A stretch of 64,000 bases of DNA, taken from the NCBI GenBank assembly GCA_949285735.1, contig CASEAQ010000002.1, forward strand, positions 1-64,000, read 5' to 3'. The notes under the pieces are model-generated. The model worked only from the letters and a program-made list of their open reading frames with translations. It was not told where the DNA came from and did not search any database. Shown one piece after another: positions 43,244 through 52,000 of this stretch. This stretch comes from an uncultured Bacteroidales bacterium (GTDB lineage: Bacteria; Bacteroidota; Bacteroidia; Bacteroidales; Muribaculaceae). Every line of letters starts with the position of its first letter. Positions within the stretch are counted from its first letter, which is position 1. The position numbers were made by a program, and so were the translations under genes.

Positions 43244-43785
43244 AACGTATTATTTTTTAATTGATTAATCATTTCTTCAACACTCTCTACCACTATGCAA
43301 TGTCCATCGACAGGTGTGCCGCCGCGGGCAAATGGCGATGCTGCCGTTGCTGCAATCTGCGCTATCATGTGGTTGAAAACGCCGTCGATGTTGACCACAA
43401 TTATGCGTTTCGACACGTCGCCCTCCACCACGAGGTGGGTGAGGGTTGAAATCCACTCGTCGATGGTGCCTATGCCGCCAGGCAACACAACGAACAGGTC
43501 GGCAAGACCTATCATGCGAGCCTTGCGCTCGGCGAGGTCGGCAGTGGGAACAAGCGTGTCAACAAGGCTGTCGGCGCGGTGGGCAAAGCATCGTGGCACT
43601 ACACCCGTTATGTGTGCGCCAGTGTCGTGTGCAGCTTGGGCAAGCGTGTGCATTGTTCCGGCATTTGACCCTCCATATATTAGGGTATGCCCATTACGCC
43701 CTATCCACCCACCAAGGGCGTCGGCGGCTTCAACAAAACGCTCGTCGAGATTGCTGCGTGATGAACAATATACGGTTATATTCAT
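43240..43785 (-). CDS. LOG-family nucleotide phosphoribohydrolase-like protein
   Basis: A 181-residue Rossmann-fold protein of the LOG (lysine-decarboxylase-like, TIGR00730) family. It starts NITVYCSSRSNL, has TLIYGGSNAGTMHTLAQAA and the catalytic/substrate motif FVVLPGGIGTIDEWISTLTHL (PGGxGTxxE). The Arg-Lys element is in LAERKARMI. Characterised members hydrolyse nucleoside monophosphates, including cytokinin precursors. Its role beside cobalamin adenosylation is unclear. A minus-strand CAAAGATA-complement promoter lies at 43854-43861. Confidence 0.9.
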   Translation of the reverse strand: MNITVYCSSRSNLDERFVEAADALGGWIGRNGHTLIYGGSNAGTMHTLAQAAHDTGAHITGVVPRCFAHRADSLVDTLVPTADLAERKARMIGLADLFVVLPGGIGTIDEWISTLTHLVVEGDVSKRIIVVNIDGVFNHMIAQIAATAASPFARGGTPVDGHCIVVESVEEMINQLKNNTL

Positions 43786-43853
43786 CTGTCAAATTCTAAT
43801 TCTGTGCCACGTCAATCTCGACGCGGCAAATGAAAAAGTTATAAAATTTTTTG

Positions 43854-43861
43854 CAAAGATA
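43854..43861 (-). promoter_or_regulatory. Promoter -7 box for the LOG-adenosyltransferase operon
   Basis: TATCTTTG on the minus strand, 68 nt before the ATG at 43785. Confidence 0.6.
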
Positions 43862-44109
43862 TGTTACATTGCCGAACTAAACAAGTGCGTCAGCCTTGTT
43901 ATACTTAATTAACGAAAAATTTCCGTAATTGCCAATCATGCTCATTATCAGAAAAACAGAACATTCCCTACCCTTCTTGCCGTCTGTTTCACACTTAATT
44001 TCAGGGCTGTTGCGGTATAGTTTTGCGGTGCAGCCACGATAGGTTTATTTAACTCATAAAATAACAGAAATAGGCGCATTTGGGATAATGAGCCCACGTT
44101 TTTTTTGTG
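43862..44109. other. Intergenic region between divergent promoters, nothing further seen
   Basis: AT-rich, non-coding stretch between the LOG and hppA promoters; no conserved motif recognised. Confidence 0.4.
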
Positions 44110-44117
44110 TATCTTTG
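44110..44117 (+). promoter_or_regulatory. Promoter -7 box for hppA
   Basis: TATCTTTG, 43 nt before the ATG at 44161. It rules out the in-frame start at 44107. Confidence 0.65.
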
Positions 44118-44160
44118 TTTCAGACTTATAATCTTCAATACTATAATTTTTTTAGGCACC

Positions 44161-46365
44161 ATGGATAATATGATTTTTTTGCTTGTGCCGATAGCGTCGT
44201 TGCTCGCACTTGCCTTTGCTTATTACTTCTATCGTCAGATGCTGAAAGAGGAGGAAGGTACCGAACGTATGTCACACATTGCCGCAGCTGTGCGTCGGGG
44301 TGCCATGTCATACCTCCGTCAGCAATACAAAGTCGTCGGCATTGTGTTCCTTGTGCTTGTGGCGTTCTTTGCCATAATGGCATACGGATTCCACGTGCAG
44401 AATGAATGGGTTCCTGTGGCATTCCTCACTGGAGGTTTCTTCTCGGGGCTTGCTGGTTTCTTGGGCATGAAGACTGCAACGTATGCCTCGGTGCGTACAG
44501 CCAATGCAGCCCGCCGCTCGCTCAACAAGGGCTTGCGCATAGCATTCCGCAGCGGGGCTGTGATGGGGCTTGTAGTGGTAGGTCTTGGTTTGCTCGACAT
44601 TTCGTTTTGGTATATTATATTGAATGCAGTGATTCCCGAAGAGGCTCTCACGCCCACGGCTAAGTTGTGTACAATCACCACTACGATGCTCACCTTTGGC
44701 ATGGGAGCCAGCACTCAGGCACTGTTTGCCCGCGTTGGTGGTGGCATTTATACGAAGGCTGCCGACGTTGGGGCTGACCTCGTGGGCAAGGTCGAGGCTG
44801 GAATCCCCGAGGACGACCCTCGCAACCCTGCCACTATTGCCGACAATGTGGGCGACAACGTGGGCGACGTTGCCGGCATGGGAGCCGACCTGTATGAGTC
44901 GTATTGCGGCTCGATACTTTCAACTGCCGCGCTTGGAGCTGCTGCCTACATACACTCGGGCGACGTGGGTATGCAATTCAAGGCTGTAATTGCCCCGATG
45001 CTTGTGGCTGCCGTGGGCATTTTGCTCTCGATTGTGGGTATTTTTGCCGTGCGCACCAAGGAAGATGCCAATATGAAGGGGCTGCTTGGCGCATTGTCTA
45101 TGGGCACGAATCTCAGTTCTGGGCTTATAGTCGTGTTTACGTTTGCCATTCTATGGCTGCTTGGCATCGACAATTGGTTTAACATAGGTTGCTCGGTAGT
45201 CATCGGCTTGTTGGTGGGCGTAGTCATAGGGCGCACTACCGAATATTACACTTCGCAAAGCTACCGCCCTACACAGCGGCTTAGCGAGAGCGGCAAGACG
45301 GGGCCGGCAACGGTGATTATTTCGGGCATAGGGCTTGGAATGTGCTCGACGGCTATCCCGGTGCTGTCGGTCGTTGTCGGGGTGATACTTTCCTACTTGT
45401 TTGCTGCCAACTTTGTGCCTGCCGATGTCAACATGGGGCTTTATGGTATAGGCTTTGCCGCCGTGGGTATGCTCTCAACGCTTGGCATCACGCTTGCCAC
45501 CGACGCTTATGGTCCGATTGCCGACAATGCAGGTGGCAATGCCGAGATGTCGGGGTTGGGCAAGGAAGTGCGCCAGCGTACCGACCAGCTCGACTCGTTG
45601 GGAAACACTACTGCCGCTACGGGCAAGGGATTTGCAATTGGTTCGGCTGCTCTCACGGGACTTGCCTTGCTTGCTTCTTATATCGAGGAGGTTCGCATAG
45701 GGCTCCAGCGTATCGGTACTACCACGCTCACCATGCCTGATAACTCGGTGATAGAGACGGCACGGGCGACGTTTACCGACTTCATGGAATATTATAACGT
45801 TACACTGATGAATCCCAACGTGTTGGCTGGCATGTTCATAGGCAGTATGCTGGCATTCGTGTTCTGCGGTTTGACAATCAATGCCGTGGGGCGTGCCGCA
45901 CAGAAGATGGTAGAAGAGGTGCGGCGTCAATTTCGTGAAATAAAGGGTATTCTCACTGGTGCTGCCGAACCCGACTATGAACGATGTGTGCAGATTTCGA
46001 CCAAGGGCGCGCAACACGAGATGGTGGTACCGTCGTTGCTTGCAATTGTCGCTCCGCTGCTCACTGGGCTTATATTTGGCGTTCCCGGCATACTCGGGTT
46101 GCTGACTGGCGGACTTAGTTGCGGATTCGTCCTCGCCATATTCATGGCAAACTCGGGCGGAGCATGGGATAATGCAAAGAAATATGTCGAAGAAGGCAAC
46201 TTCGGCGGAAGGGGTAGTGAGGTACACAAGGCGACTGTCGTTGGTGATACCGTCGGCGACCCGTTCAAAGACACTTCGGGACCCAGCCTCAATATCCTCA
46301 TCAAGTTGATGAGCATGGTGGCAATAGTGTTGGCGGGGCTTACAGTCTCGTGGAGCTTGTTGTAA
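44161..46365 (+). CDS. hppA: Membrane-bound ion-pumping pyrophosphatase
   Basis: A 734-residue protein with about 16 helices that couples PPi hydrolysis to Na+ and/or H+ export. PPi-binding motifs are [66 protein letters not shown] and the C-terminal [14 protein letters not shown] with [19 protein letters not shown]. The segment [13 protein letters not shown] has Ala where K+-independent enzymes have Lys (GNTTKA), so it should be K+-dependent. Na+ versus H+ specificity cannot be settled here. The start follows a promoter at 44110. Confidence 0.95.
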   Translation: MDNMIFLLVPIASLLALAFAYYFYRQMLKEEEGTERMSHIAAAVRRGAMSYLRQQYKVVGIVFLVLVAFFAIMAYGFHVQNEWVPVAFLTGGFFSGLAGFLGMKTATYASVRTANAARRSLNKGLRIAFRSGAVMGLVVVGLGLLDISFWYIILNAVIPEEALTPTAKLCTITTTMLTFGMGASTQALFARVGGGIYTKAADVGADLVGKVEAGIPEDDPRNPATIADNVGDNVGDVAGMGADLYESYCGSILSTAALGAAAYIHSGDVGMQFKAVIAPMLVAAVGILLSIVGIFAVRTKEDANMKGLLGALSMGTNLSSGLIVVFTFAILWLLGIDNWFNIGCSVVIGLLVGVVIGRTTEYYTSQSYRPTQRLSESGKTGPATVIISGIGLGMCSTAIPVLSVVVGVILSYLFAANFVPADVNMGLYGIGFAAVGMLSTLGITLATDAYGPIADNAGGNAEMSGLGKEVRQRTDQLDSLGNTTAATGKGFAIGSAALTGLALLASYIEEVRIGLQRIGTTTLTMPDNSVIETARATFTDFMEYYNVTLMNPNVLAGMFIGSMLAFVFCGLTINAVGRAAQKMVEEVRRQFREIKGILTGAAEPDYERCVQISTKGAQHEMVVPSLLAIVAPLLTGLIFGVPGILGLLTGGLSCGFVLAIFMANSGGAWDNAKKYVEEGNFGGRGSEVHKATVVGDTVGDPFKDTSGPSLNILIKLMSMVAIVLAGLTVSWSLL

Positions 46366-46387
46366 CAGGATAAAAATTATAAGGGTA

Positions 46388-46420
46388 GGGCGCACGGAAT
46401 AATGGTTGTGCGCCCTTTTT
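46388..46420 (+). terminator. Rho-independent terminator after hppA
   Basis: GGGCGCAC (46388-46395) pairs with GTGCGCCC (46408-46415) and is followed by TTTTT. Confidence 0.88.
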
Positions 46421-46489
46421 CTGTGTGTAAGGAAAGTGAATGGTGCGCCACGACGGGGGCGAGTCACTCATGTATGATATGGCTGGAGG

Positions 46490-47650
46490 TTATTCTTCTT
46501 TGCCGGAACCTTCTTGAGTCTCGTCTTGGTGTGTAGGTGGTGTGGTGTCGATAGCCTGGTTCCACGGGCGCGCATCACGGTGGTTGATGTAACGCTCATA
46601 ATAGGCGAGTAACAGTGTGGTGAGGGGCACGGCGATAATCAAGCCAACGAATCCCAGCAGTGCTCCCCATATCGAGAGGGAAAGGAAGATTATGGCAGGG
46701 TTCAGGCCCATATATTTGCCCATTATCTTTGGAATCAATATCAGGTCTTGTATTACCTGCGAAATGCAATAAACCAAAATGGTCAGTCCAAACATTTCCC
46801 AGAAGTTGGCTCCTGACGAAACGGTACTCACAAGGCACAGCACGGCGGCGATGGGGATAGATATGAGTTGCAGGTATGGCACCATGTTGAGCAGCCCTAT
46901 GAACAGCCCGAGGACAATAGCCATCGGCAATCCTATAATCCAGAAACCGATGCAAAACGAGATACCCACGAAAAACGAAACCGTTGCCTGTCCGCGGAAG
47001 TAGCGGTTCATGCTCGACTTTACTTCGCTGAAAATACCGAAGACGCGTGTCTTGTGCTTGGGAGGAACTATGCTCTTGAAACCGACTACCACTTTGTCGT
47101 AGTCGATGAGTATAAACACCACGTAGAGCAATACTATAAACCAGCTGACGATGCTCAACAACACACTCAGTGTGTCGCCTACAAACGACCACGTCTGGCT
47201 CGCTGCGTTCTTGAACAGGTTGACCCACTCTTCACGTGTGAGCAACGATGAGAGGCGTTCCACGTCAATTGTCTTCACGATGAAGTCGTGCACGGCTTGT
47301 GGAAGGTAGGGAACATCGAAATTGGCTGTGGCATACGCCTTGAACATCTTTATCATGCTTTCGCACTCGCGGTAAAGGTAGGGGATAAAGAAGCGTAGCC
47401 CTATGCCAACGGCGAGTGTCATTTCGACAATTGTCAATATTGTGGCAAGCACCCTGCCGCGCAACTTCAGTAGCTTGCAGTGCCACTCTACAATAGGATT
47501 GAGCATATAGGCAATGATACACGCTACAAGAAAAGGCACAAGCACCCCTTTCAGGTAATAGAACAGCCACAGTGCAGCCACTATGCAAACGACTGTTATG
47601 ACAAGCCTCACCACGCGGTCGAATGTGTATGGCTTCCTCTCTTCGTCCAT
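46490..47650 (-). CDS. AI-2E/PerM-family transporter
   Basis: A 386-residue membrane protein from ATG 47650. It has the family pattern of helices: LVITVVCIVAALWLFYYL, VLVPFLVACIIAYMLNPIVEW, then an extracytoplasmic domain. A C-terminal bundle follows with ATVSFFVGISFCIGFWIIGLPMAIVLGLFIGLLNMVPYLQ (conserved 'NxIPY' variant), IIFLSLSIWGALLGFVGLIIAVPLTTLL. Family members export varied small molecules or Na+; AI-2 transport should not be assumed. Between promoter and start lies copy B of the repeated leader element. Confidence 0.88.
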   Translation of the reverse strand: MDEERKPYTFDRVVRLVITVVCIVAALWLFYYLKGVLVPFLVACIIAYMLNPIVEWHCKLLKLRGRVLATILTIVEMTLAVGIGLRFFIPYLYRECESMIKMFKAYATANFDVPYLPQAVHDFIVKTIDVERLSSLLTREEWVNLFKNAASQTWSFVGDTLSVLLSIVSWFIVLLYVVFILIDYDKVVVGFKSIVPPKHKTRVFGIFSEVKSSMNRYFRGQATVSFFVGISFCIGFWIIGLPMAIVLGLFIGLLNMVPYLQLISIPIAAVLCLVSTVSSGANFWEMFGLTILVYCISQVIQDLILIPKIMGKYMGLNPAIIFLSLSIWGALLGFVGLIIAVPLTTLLLAYYERYINHRDARPWNQAIDTTPPTHQDETQEGSGKEE

Positions 47651-47662
47651 AATCAAATATTA

Positions 47663-47854
47663 TTAGAAGCTGTTTAAATTTTACGCAATTTTTCTACCGA
47701 GAAGCTGATAAGTTCTTTGTTGATGCTTTGAGTGTCGTCGTCAATGATTGTGTTTTCGACGTTTAGCCCACTAAATTTACGAAAATAATAATCAGAGAAC
47801 CGCCTCGAGAATCCATCTTAAATCATCGAACAAAAAATTTAAACAACTTCTTAA
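47663..47854 (-). promoter_or_regulatory. Repeated structured 5'-leader element, copy B (AI-2E-family gene)
   Basis: A 192-nt block 7 nt after the TACTTTTG promoter and 12 nt before the ATG at 47650. Ends are complementary (TTAAGAAGTTGTTTAAATTT against AAATTTAAACAGCTTCTAA). CAGCTTCTCGG recurs internally (47698-47705). The central hairpin at 47753-47785 keeps TTTTCG/CGAAAA and TTTAG/CTAAA. Between the conserved parts it differs clearly from copy A, so the copies are not recent duplicates. Confidence 0.7.
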
Positions 47855-47861
47855 GTCTTAA

Positions 47862-47869
47862 CAAAAGTA
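47862..47869 (-). promoter_or_regulatory. Promoter -7 box for the AI-2E-family gene
   Basis: TACTTTTG on the minus strand, 7 nt upstream of leader element B. Confidence 0.6.
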
Positions 47870-48008
47870 GCTCAATGCGGCCGATTTTGCAAATGGTGAT
47901 GGCGAGATGCCGTGGTAGAAATCAGCATAAAGTACAGAATGTGAAACAAAAAGTAAAATAGGTGGCATTTTCGGTAAAATATGTACCGCCAAACATGGAG
48001 AATTGGTA

Positions 48009-48016
48009 TAAATTTG
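48009..48016 (+). promoter_or_regulatory. Promoter -7 box for tatA
   Basis: TAAATTTG, 38 nt before the ATG at 48055; it excludes the in-frame start at 47962. Confidence 0.65.
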
Positions 48017-48054
48017 CAATAAGAAAGTTGAATTTTAAAAGAATCTGTAAAACT

Positions 48055-48243
48055 ATGTTTGGTATCGGAACTCAAGAGGTCATAATTATTGCATTGGTGG
48101 TATTGTTGCTGTTTGGCGGAAAGAAAATACCGGAATTAATGCATGGCATAGGGAAAGGTGCGAAGGGTTTTAAAGACGGAATGAGGGGCATCGAGGCTGA
48201 AATCACCCCCGACACCAAGGCTGACGACAAGAATATGCAATAG
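48055..48243 (+). CDS. tatA: Twin-arginine translocase TatA/TatE family protein
   Basis: A 62-residue protein: short N terminus FGIGTQE, one helix (VIIIALVVLLLFGGKKIPEL) with the FG hinge, then an amphipathic helix (MHGIGKGAKGFKDGMRGIE) and an acidic tail. This is the standard TatA design for the protein-conducting channel of folded protein export. tatC is not adjacent and not in the window. Confidence 0.92.
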   Translation: MFGIGTQEVIIIALVVLLLFGGKKIPELMHGIGKGAKGFKDGMRGIEAEITPDTKADDKNMQ

Positions 48244-48281
48244 GATTTGGTTCATCCTCTTTCTCCACATGCGGTACTAAA

Positions 48282-48551
48282 ATGAAGAAGAGAGTAAAAG
48301 AGCATATCGCCAATGTAGCAAGCGTATTGTTTTCCATTGCAATCACATGGGGAATATTGTCGATGGTTGACTGCATGGGGCGATGTGCCGATGAGGCTGC
48401 TTGCCCCACAGAGCAGGCGCGTGTCTTGCCTGCCGACCGCCAGCACCCACATATGGCAATGTCAATTACATCTCGCCCCGACACAGTGGCAGGACTACAC
48501 GAACCGTGTACCCATGCCACTTCGTCGGTTGTTGCATTTTGCGAAAAATGA
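48282..48551 (+). CDS. Possible small membrane protein (doubtful)
   Basis: An 89-codon frame starting 38 nt after tatA: basic start (KKRVKEHIANV), one hydrophobic stretch (ASVLFSIAITWGILSMV) and a Cys-containing hydrophilic tail. Two other frames are open over the same bases, so codon evidence is weak. If real, it would be a single-pass protein co-transcribed with tatA. No family recognised. Confidence 0.35.
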   Translation: MKKRVKEHIANVASVLFSIAITWGILSMVDCMGRCADEAACPTEQARVLPADRQHPHMAMSITSRPDTVAGLHEPCTHATSSVVAFCEK

Positions 48552-48784
48552 GCGATATTGCCTATGAATTGGGCGATTTCACAGTGTGATGCACTTTTGG
48601 TGGCTCAATGATTATTGTGCTGCGGCTCACAATGCCATGCGATTTTGGGAAAATGTGAATAAATGGGGTGGTCTTTGATAGCCGAAAATGTGAAAAATAA
48701 GTACGTTTATAGTGCCGAAAAATGTGATATTCCCTATAAAAGCACGACTAAAATGTATATTGGAGATGTATCTCGCAGTGTGTT
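48552..48784. other. Intergenic stretch, nothing recognised
   Basis: About 230 nt of AT-rich non-coding sequence upstream of the operator-like cluster. No gene, promoter or repeat could be supported. Confidence 0.4.
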
Positions 48785-48846
48785 AATCCAAAAAATCGCA
48801 TGAAATTTTGGATTATAATCCAAAAAACAGGTCAAATTTTTGGATT
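48785..48846. promoter_or_regulatory. Operator-like cluster of TCCAAAA motifs with 20-bp perfect palindrome
   Basis: Four copies of AATCCAAAAA or its complement alternate in orientation: 48785-48794 (+), 48806-48814 (-), 48817-48826 (+), 48837-48846 (-). The middle pair forms the perfect palindrome TTTTGGATTATAATCCAAAA (48806-48825). It sits about 140-200 nt upstream of the activase-TetR promoter, suggesting a repressor site. Confidence 0.6.
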
Positions 48847-48959
48847 AGGAAATTTTTGCGGGTGCGAGGTGTGATTGGATTTATTGCCTTTGATGCAGAG
48901 TCGTGTGTGATGAGAGGGGGTTAGGATGGGGGTGTTAATACAAAATTTAACGGTATAAA

Positions 48960-48991
48960 TTTGGAGGTGAGGAAAGCGTGTTTTACCTTTG
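48960..48991 (+). promoter_or_regulatory. Promoter of the activase-TetR operon
   Basis: TTTG at 48960-48963 and TACCTTTG at 48984-48991 are 20 nt apart. Transcription would begin just after 48991, so the coding start must be the ATG at 49037, not 48989. Confidence 0.7.
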
Positions 48992-49036
48992 TGTTTGACA
49001 ATGGTGTCAAACAGATGCGTAAACAGACGATTTTAT

Positions 49037-52000
49037 ATGATTAGGATAGGGTTAGACGTAGGGTCAACGACTGCCAAGCTCGCAGTGATTGGCAACAATG
49101 GCTACATATTGCACACTCAGTATGTGCGGCACAACGCAAGGGCGAAAGAAGCCATCTTGTCGTTGCTTGCCGAGGCAATGCCCGTGTGTGGTGACGCTGA
49201 CGTGTCGTTGCGCCTCACTGGCTCGGTGGGAATGGGCTTTGCCGAGCGTCATTCGCTGCCGTTTGTTCAAGAGGTGGTGGCGGCAACCCATGCCATAAAG
49301 TACAATTACCCCAGCACCCGAACGATGATTGACATAGGCGGCGAAGATGCCAAAGTGGTGTTTTTCAAAGACGGGCAAGCTACCGACTTGCGCATGAATG
49401 GCAATTGTGCCGGTGGCACGGGGGCGTTTATCGACCAGATGGCAATCATATTGGGTGTCGAGACTGCCCAGCTCAACCAGTTGGCTGCAAATGCCACCCA
49501 CGTCTATCCAATCGCATCGAGGTGTGGCGTGTTCAGCAAGACCGACATACAGAATCTTATTGCCAAGAATGTGAGCCGCGAAGATGTGGCAGCGTCGATA
49601 TTCCATGCAGTGGCAGTGCAGACGGTGACCACCCTTGCGCACGGTTGCGACATCGAGTCGCCTGTGTTGATGTGCGGCGGCCCGTTGACGTTTATTCCGG
49701 CATTGAGGAAGGCTTTCAGCGACTACCTGACGCTTGCCGAGCACGACATCATTCTGCCCGACAGGGGGGCGTTGCTGCCGGCAATAGGTGCGGCTATAGC
49801 CGACATCGACAACTTGCGCGCTGAGCCGTTGGCGGCAATCATCGACAGCATCAATAATTTTGTGCCCGTTGTGAAAAGTGCGAAGGCGGCTTTGCTAAGC
49901 CCAATCTTCAAGAGCAAGGAAGACTATGACAACTGGACTGCGCGAATGACACGCCATGCCATCAAGCGGTCGCGTCTGCAACCGGGGGCACAAGATGTGT
50001 ATATAGGCATCGATTCGGGTTCAACCACAACAAAGATTGTTGTCCTCAACCACCGCTCGGAGATGCTGTATTCCTACTACAAGAGCAACGGCGGCAACCC
50101 GATACAAGCCGTGAGCAATGGGTTGAGGCTGCTCGACGAGGAGTGCCGCAACGCTGGTGCAACACTTTGCATAAAAGGGAGCTGCTCGACTGGCTATGGC
50201 GAAGACCTCATCAAGGCTGCGTTCTCGCTCCATTCGGGCATCATCGAGACCATTGCCCACTACATGGCGGCGAGCCACCTCGACCACGACGTGAGCTTCA
50301 TTCTCGACATAGGCGGGCAAGACATGAAGGCGATATTTGTCAACAACGGCATTGTCGATCGCATCGAGCTTAACGAAGCCTGCTCGTCGGGGTGCGGCTC
50401 GTTTATCGAGACATTTGCCCGCAGCCTTGGCTACACGCCGCAGCAATTTGCCCAGGCGGCTTGCCATTCGTCGGCACCATGCGACCTTGGCACTCGTTGC
50501 ACCGTGTTCATGAACTCGAAGGTGAAGCAGGTGTTGCGCGAGGGCGCATCGGTCGAGGATATTGCTGCCGGACTTGCCTACTCGGTTGTCAAGAATTGTC
50601 TTTACAAGGTGTTGAAACTGAAAGACACTTCCTCGCTTGGAAAGCACATAGTGGTGCAGGGCGGCACGATGCGCAACGATGCCATAGTGAAGGGGCTGGA
50701 GTTGCTCACTGGTGCAGAGGTGACCCGTTGCGACTGCCCCGAACTGATGGGGGCGTATGGCTGTGCGCTTTATGCCAAGAGCCACACAGGCGAGGCGCGC
50801 AGGCTTGCCGATGTATTGTCGCAAGCCGCCTATACCACCCGACAAAGCAATTGCCACGGTTGTGAAAACCAGTGTCTGATACAGACCTATATCTTTGCCA
50901 ACGGCAAACGCTACCACTCTGGAAACCGCTGCGAAAAGATTTTCAACAATGGCAGCAGCTTTGGCGCGAATGGCATGAATGCCTATTCGGTGAAGCACGA
51001 TATGCTGTTCAATCGCGACAACGCTCCAGCACATCCGACAAAGACCGTGGGGATACCGCGCGCATTGAACGCGTTTGAGGAATACCCGTTCTGGCACACG
51101 CTTTTCACCGAGTGTGGAATAGGCGTGTGCCTGTCGGAAGCCTCCAATTTCACCCACTATGAAAAGTGTGCCCGCATGGTGATGTCGGACAACATCTGCT
51201 TTCCAGCCAAGCTCGTCCACAGCCACATCGAATATCTGCAACAGCAGGGCGTTGACCGCATCTTCATGCCCTTTGTCATTCACGAGCCGCACACGCAGGG
51301 CGACCAAAACAGCTATAATTGCCCCATCGTGACGGGTTATTCGACCGTGATACGAAGCTCGCAGCCCACCAGTGTTCCCGTCGATTCGCCCACGATAAGT
51401 TTCAAGGAGCGCGACTTGCTGTTGCAGCAGTGTGCCGACTACCTCGGCACCACCTTCGGCATCGACCGCAAGACTGTCGCCAAAGCATTTGTCAAGGCTG
51501 AGGCTGAATTGGTGCGGTTCCACAGCCGCCTTGTCGATGTCAACGTGGAGATACTCAGCCATGCCAAGGAGAGCGGCAACCTGTGCATAATGCTCGTTGG
51601 CAGACCCTACCACACCGACCCGCTGATACAGCACAACGTGTCGCAATTGCTTGCAAGCATGGGCATCGACGTGATTACCGACGACATCGTGCGCAACGCG
51701 AGCCCGATTGCCGACAATGCCCACTACCTTTCGCAATGGGCTTATCCCAACCGAATACTCAAGGCTGCAAAATGGTGTGCCGAGCAGGGCGACCACGTGC
51801 AATTCGTACAGATGACTTCGTTCGGCTGCGGACCCGATGCATTTCTCAACGATGAAGTGCGCGACCTGCTGTTGCGCCATCACAAAGCCCCGACGTTGCT
51901 GAAGCTCGACGACATAAACAACGTAGGCTCGATGAAGTTGCGCATACGGTCGATGGTCGAGAGCCTGAAGATTGCGCAAGAGCGTCACCGTCTGTCAGCG

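Noticed and set aside
49064-51988. Long antisense frames under the activase gene
   Set aside because: They lie opposite a gene with clear domain motifs and arise from its codon bias; no family features are visible.
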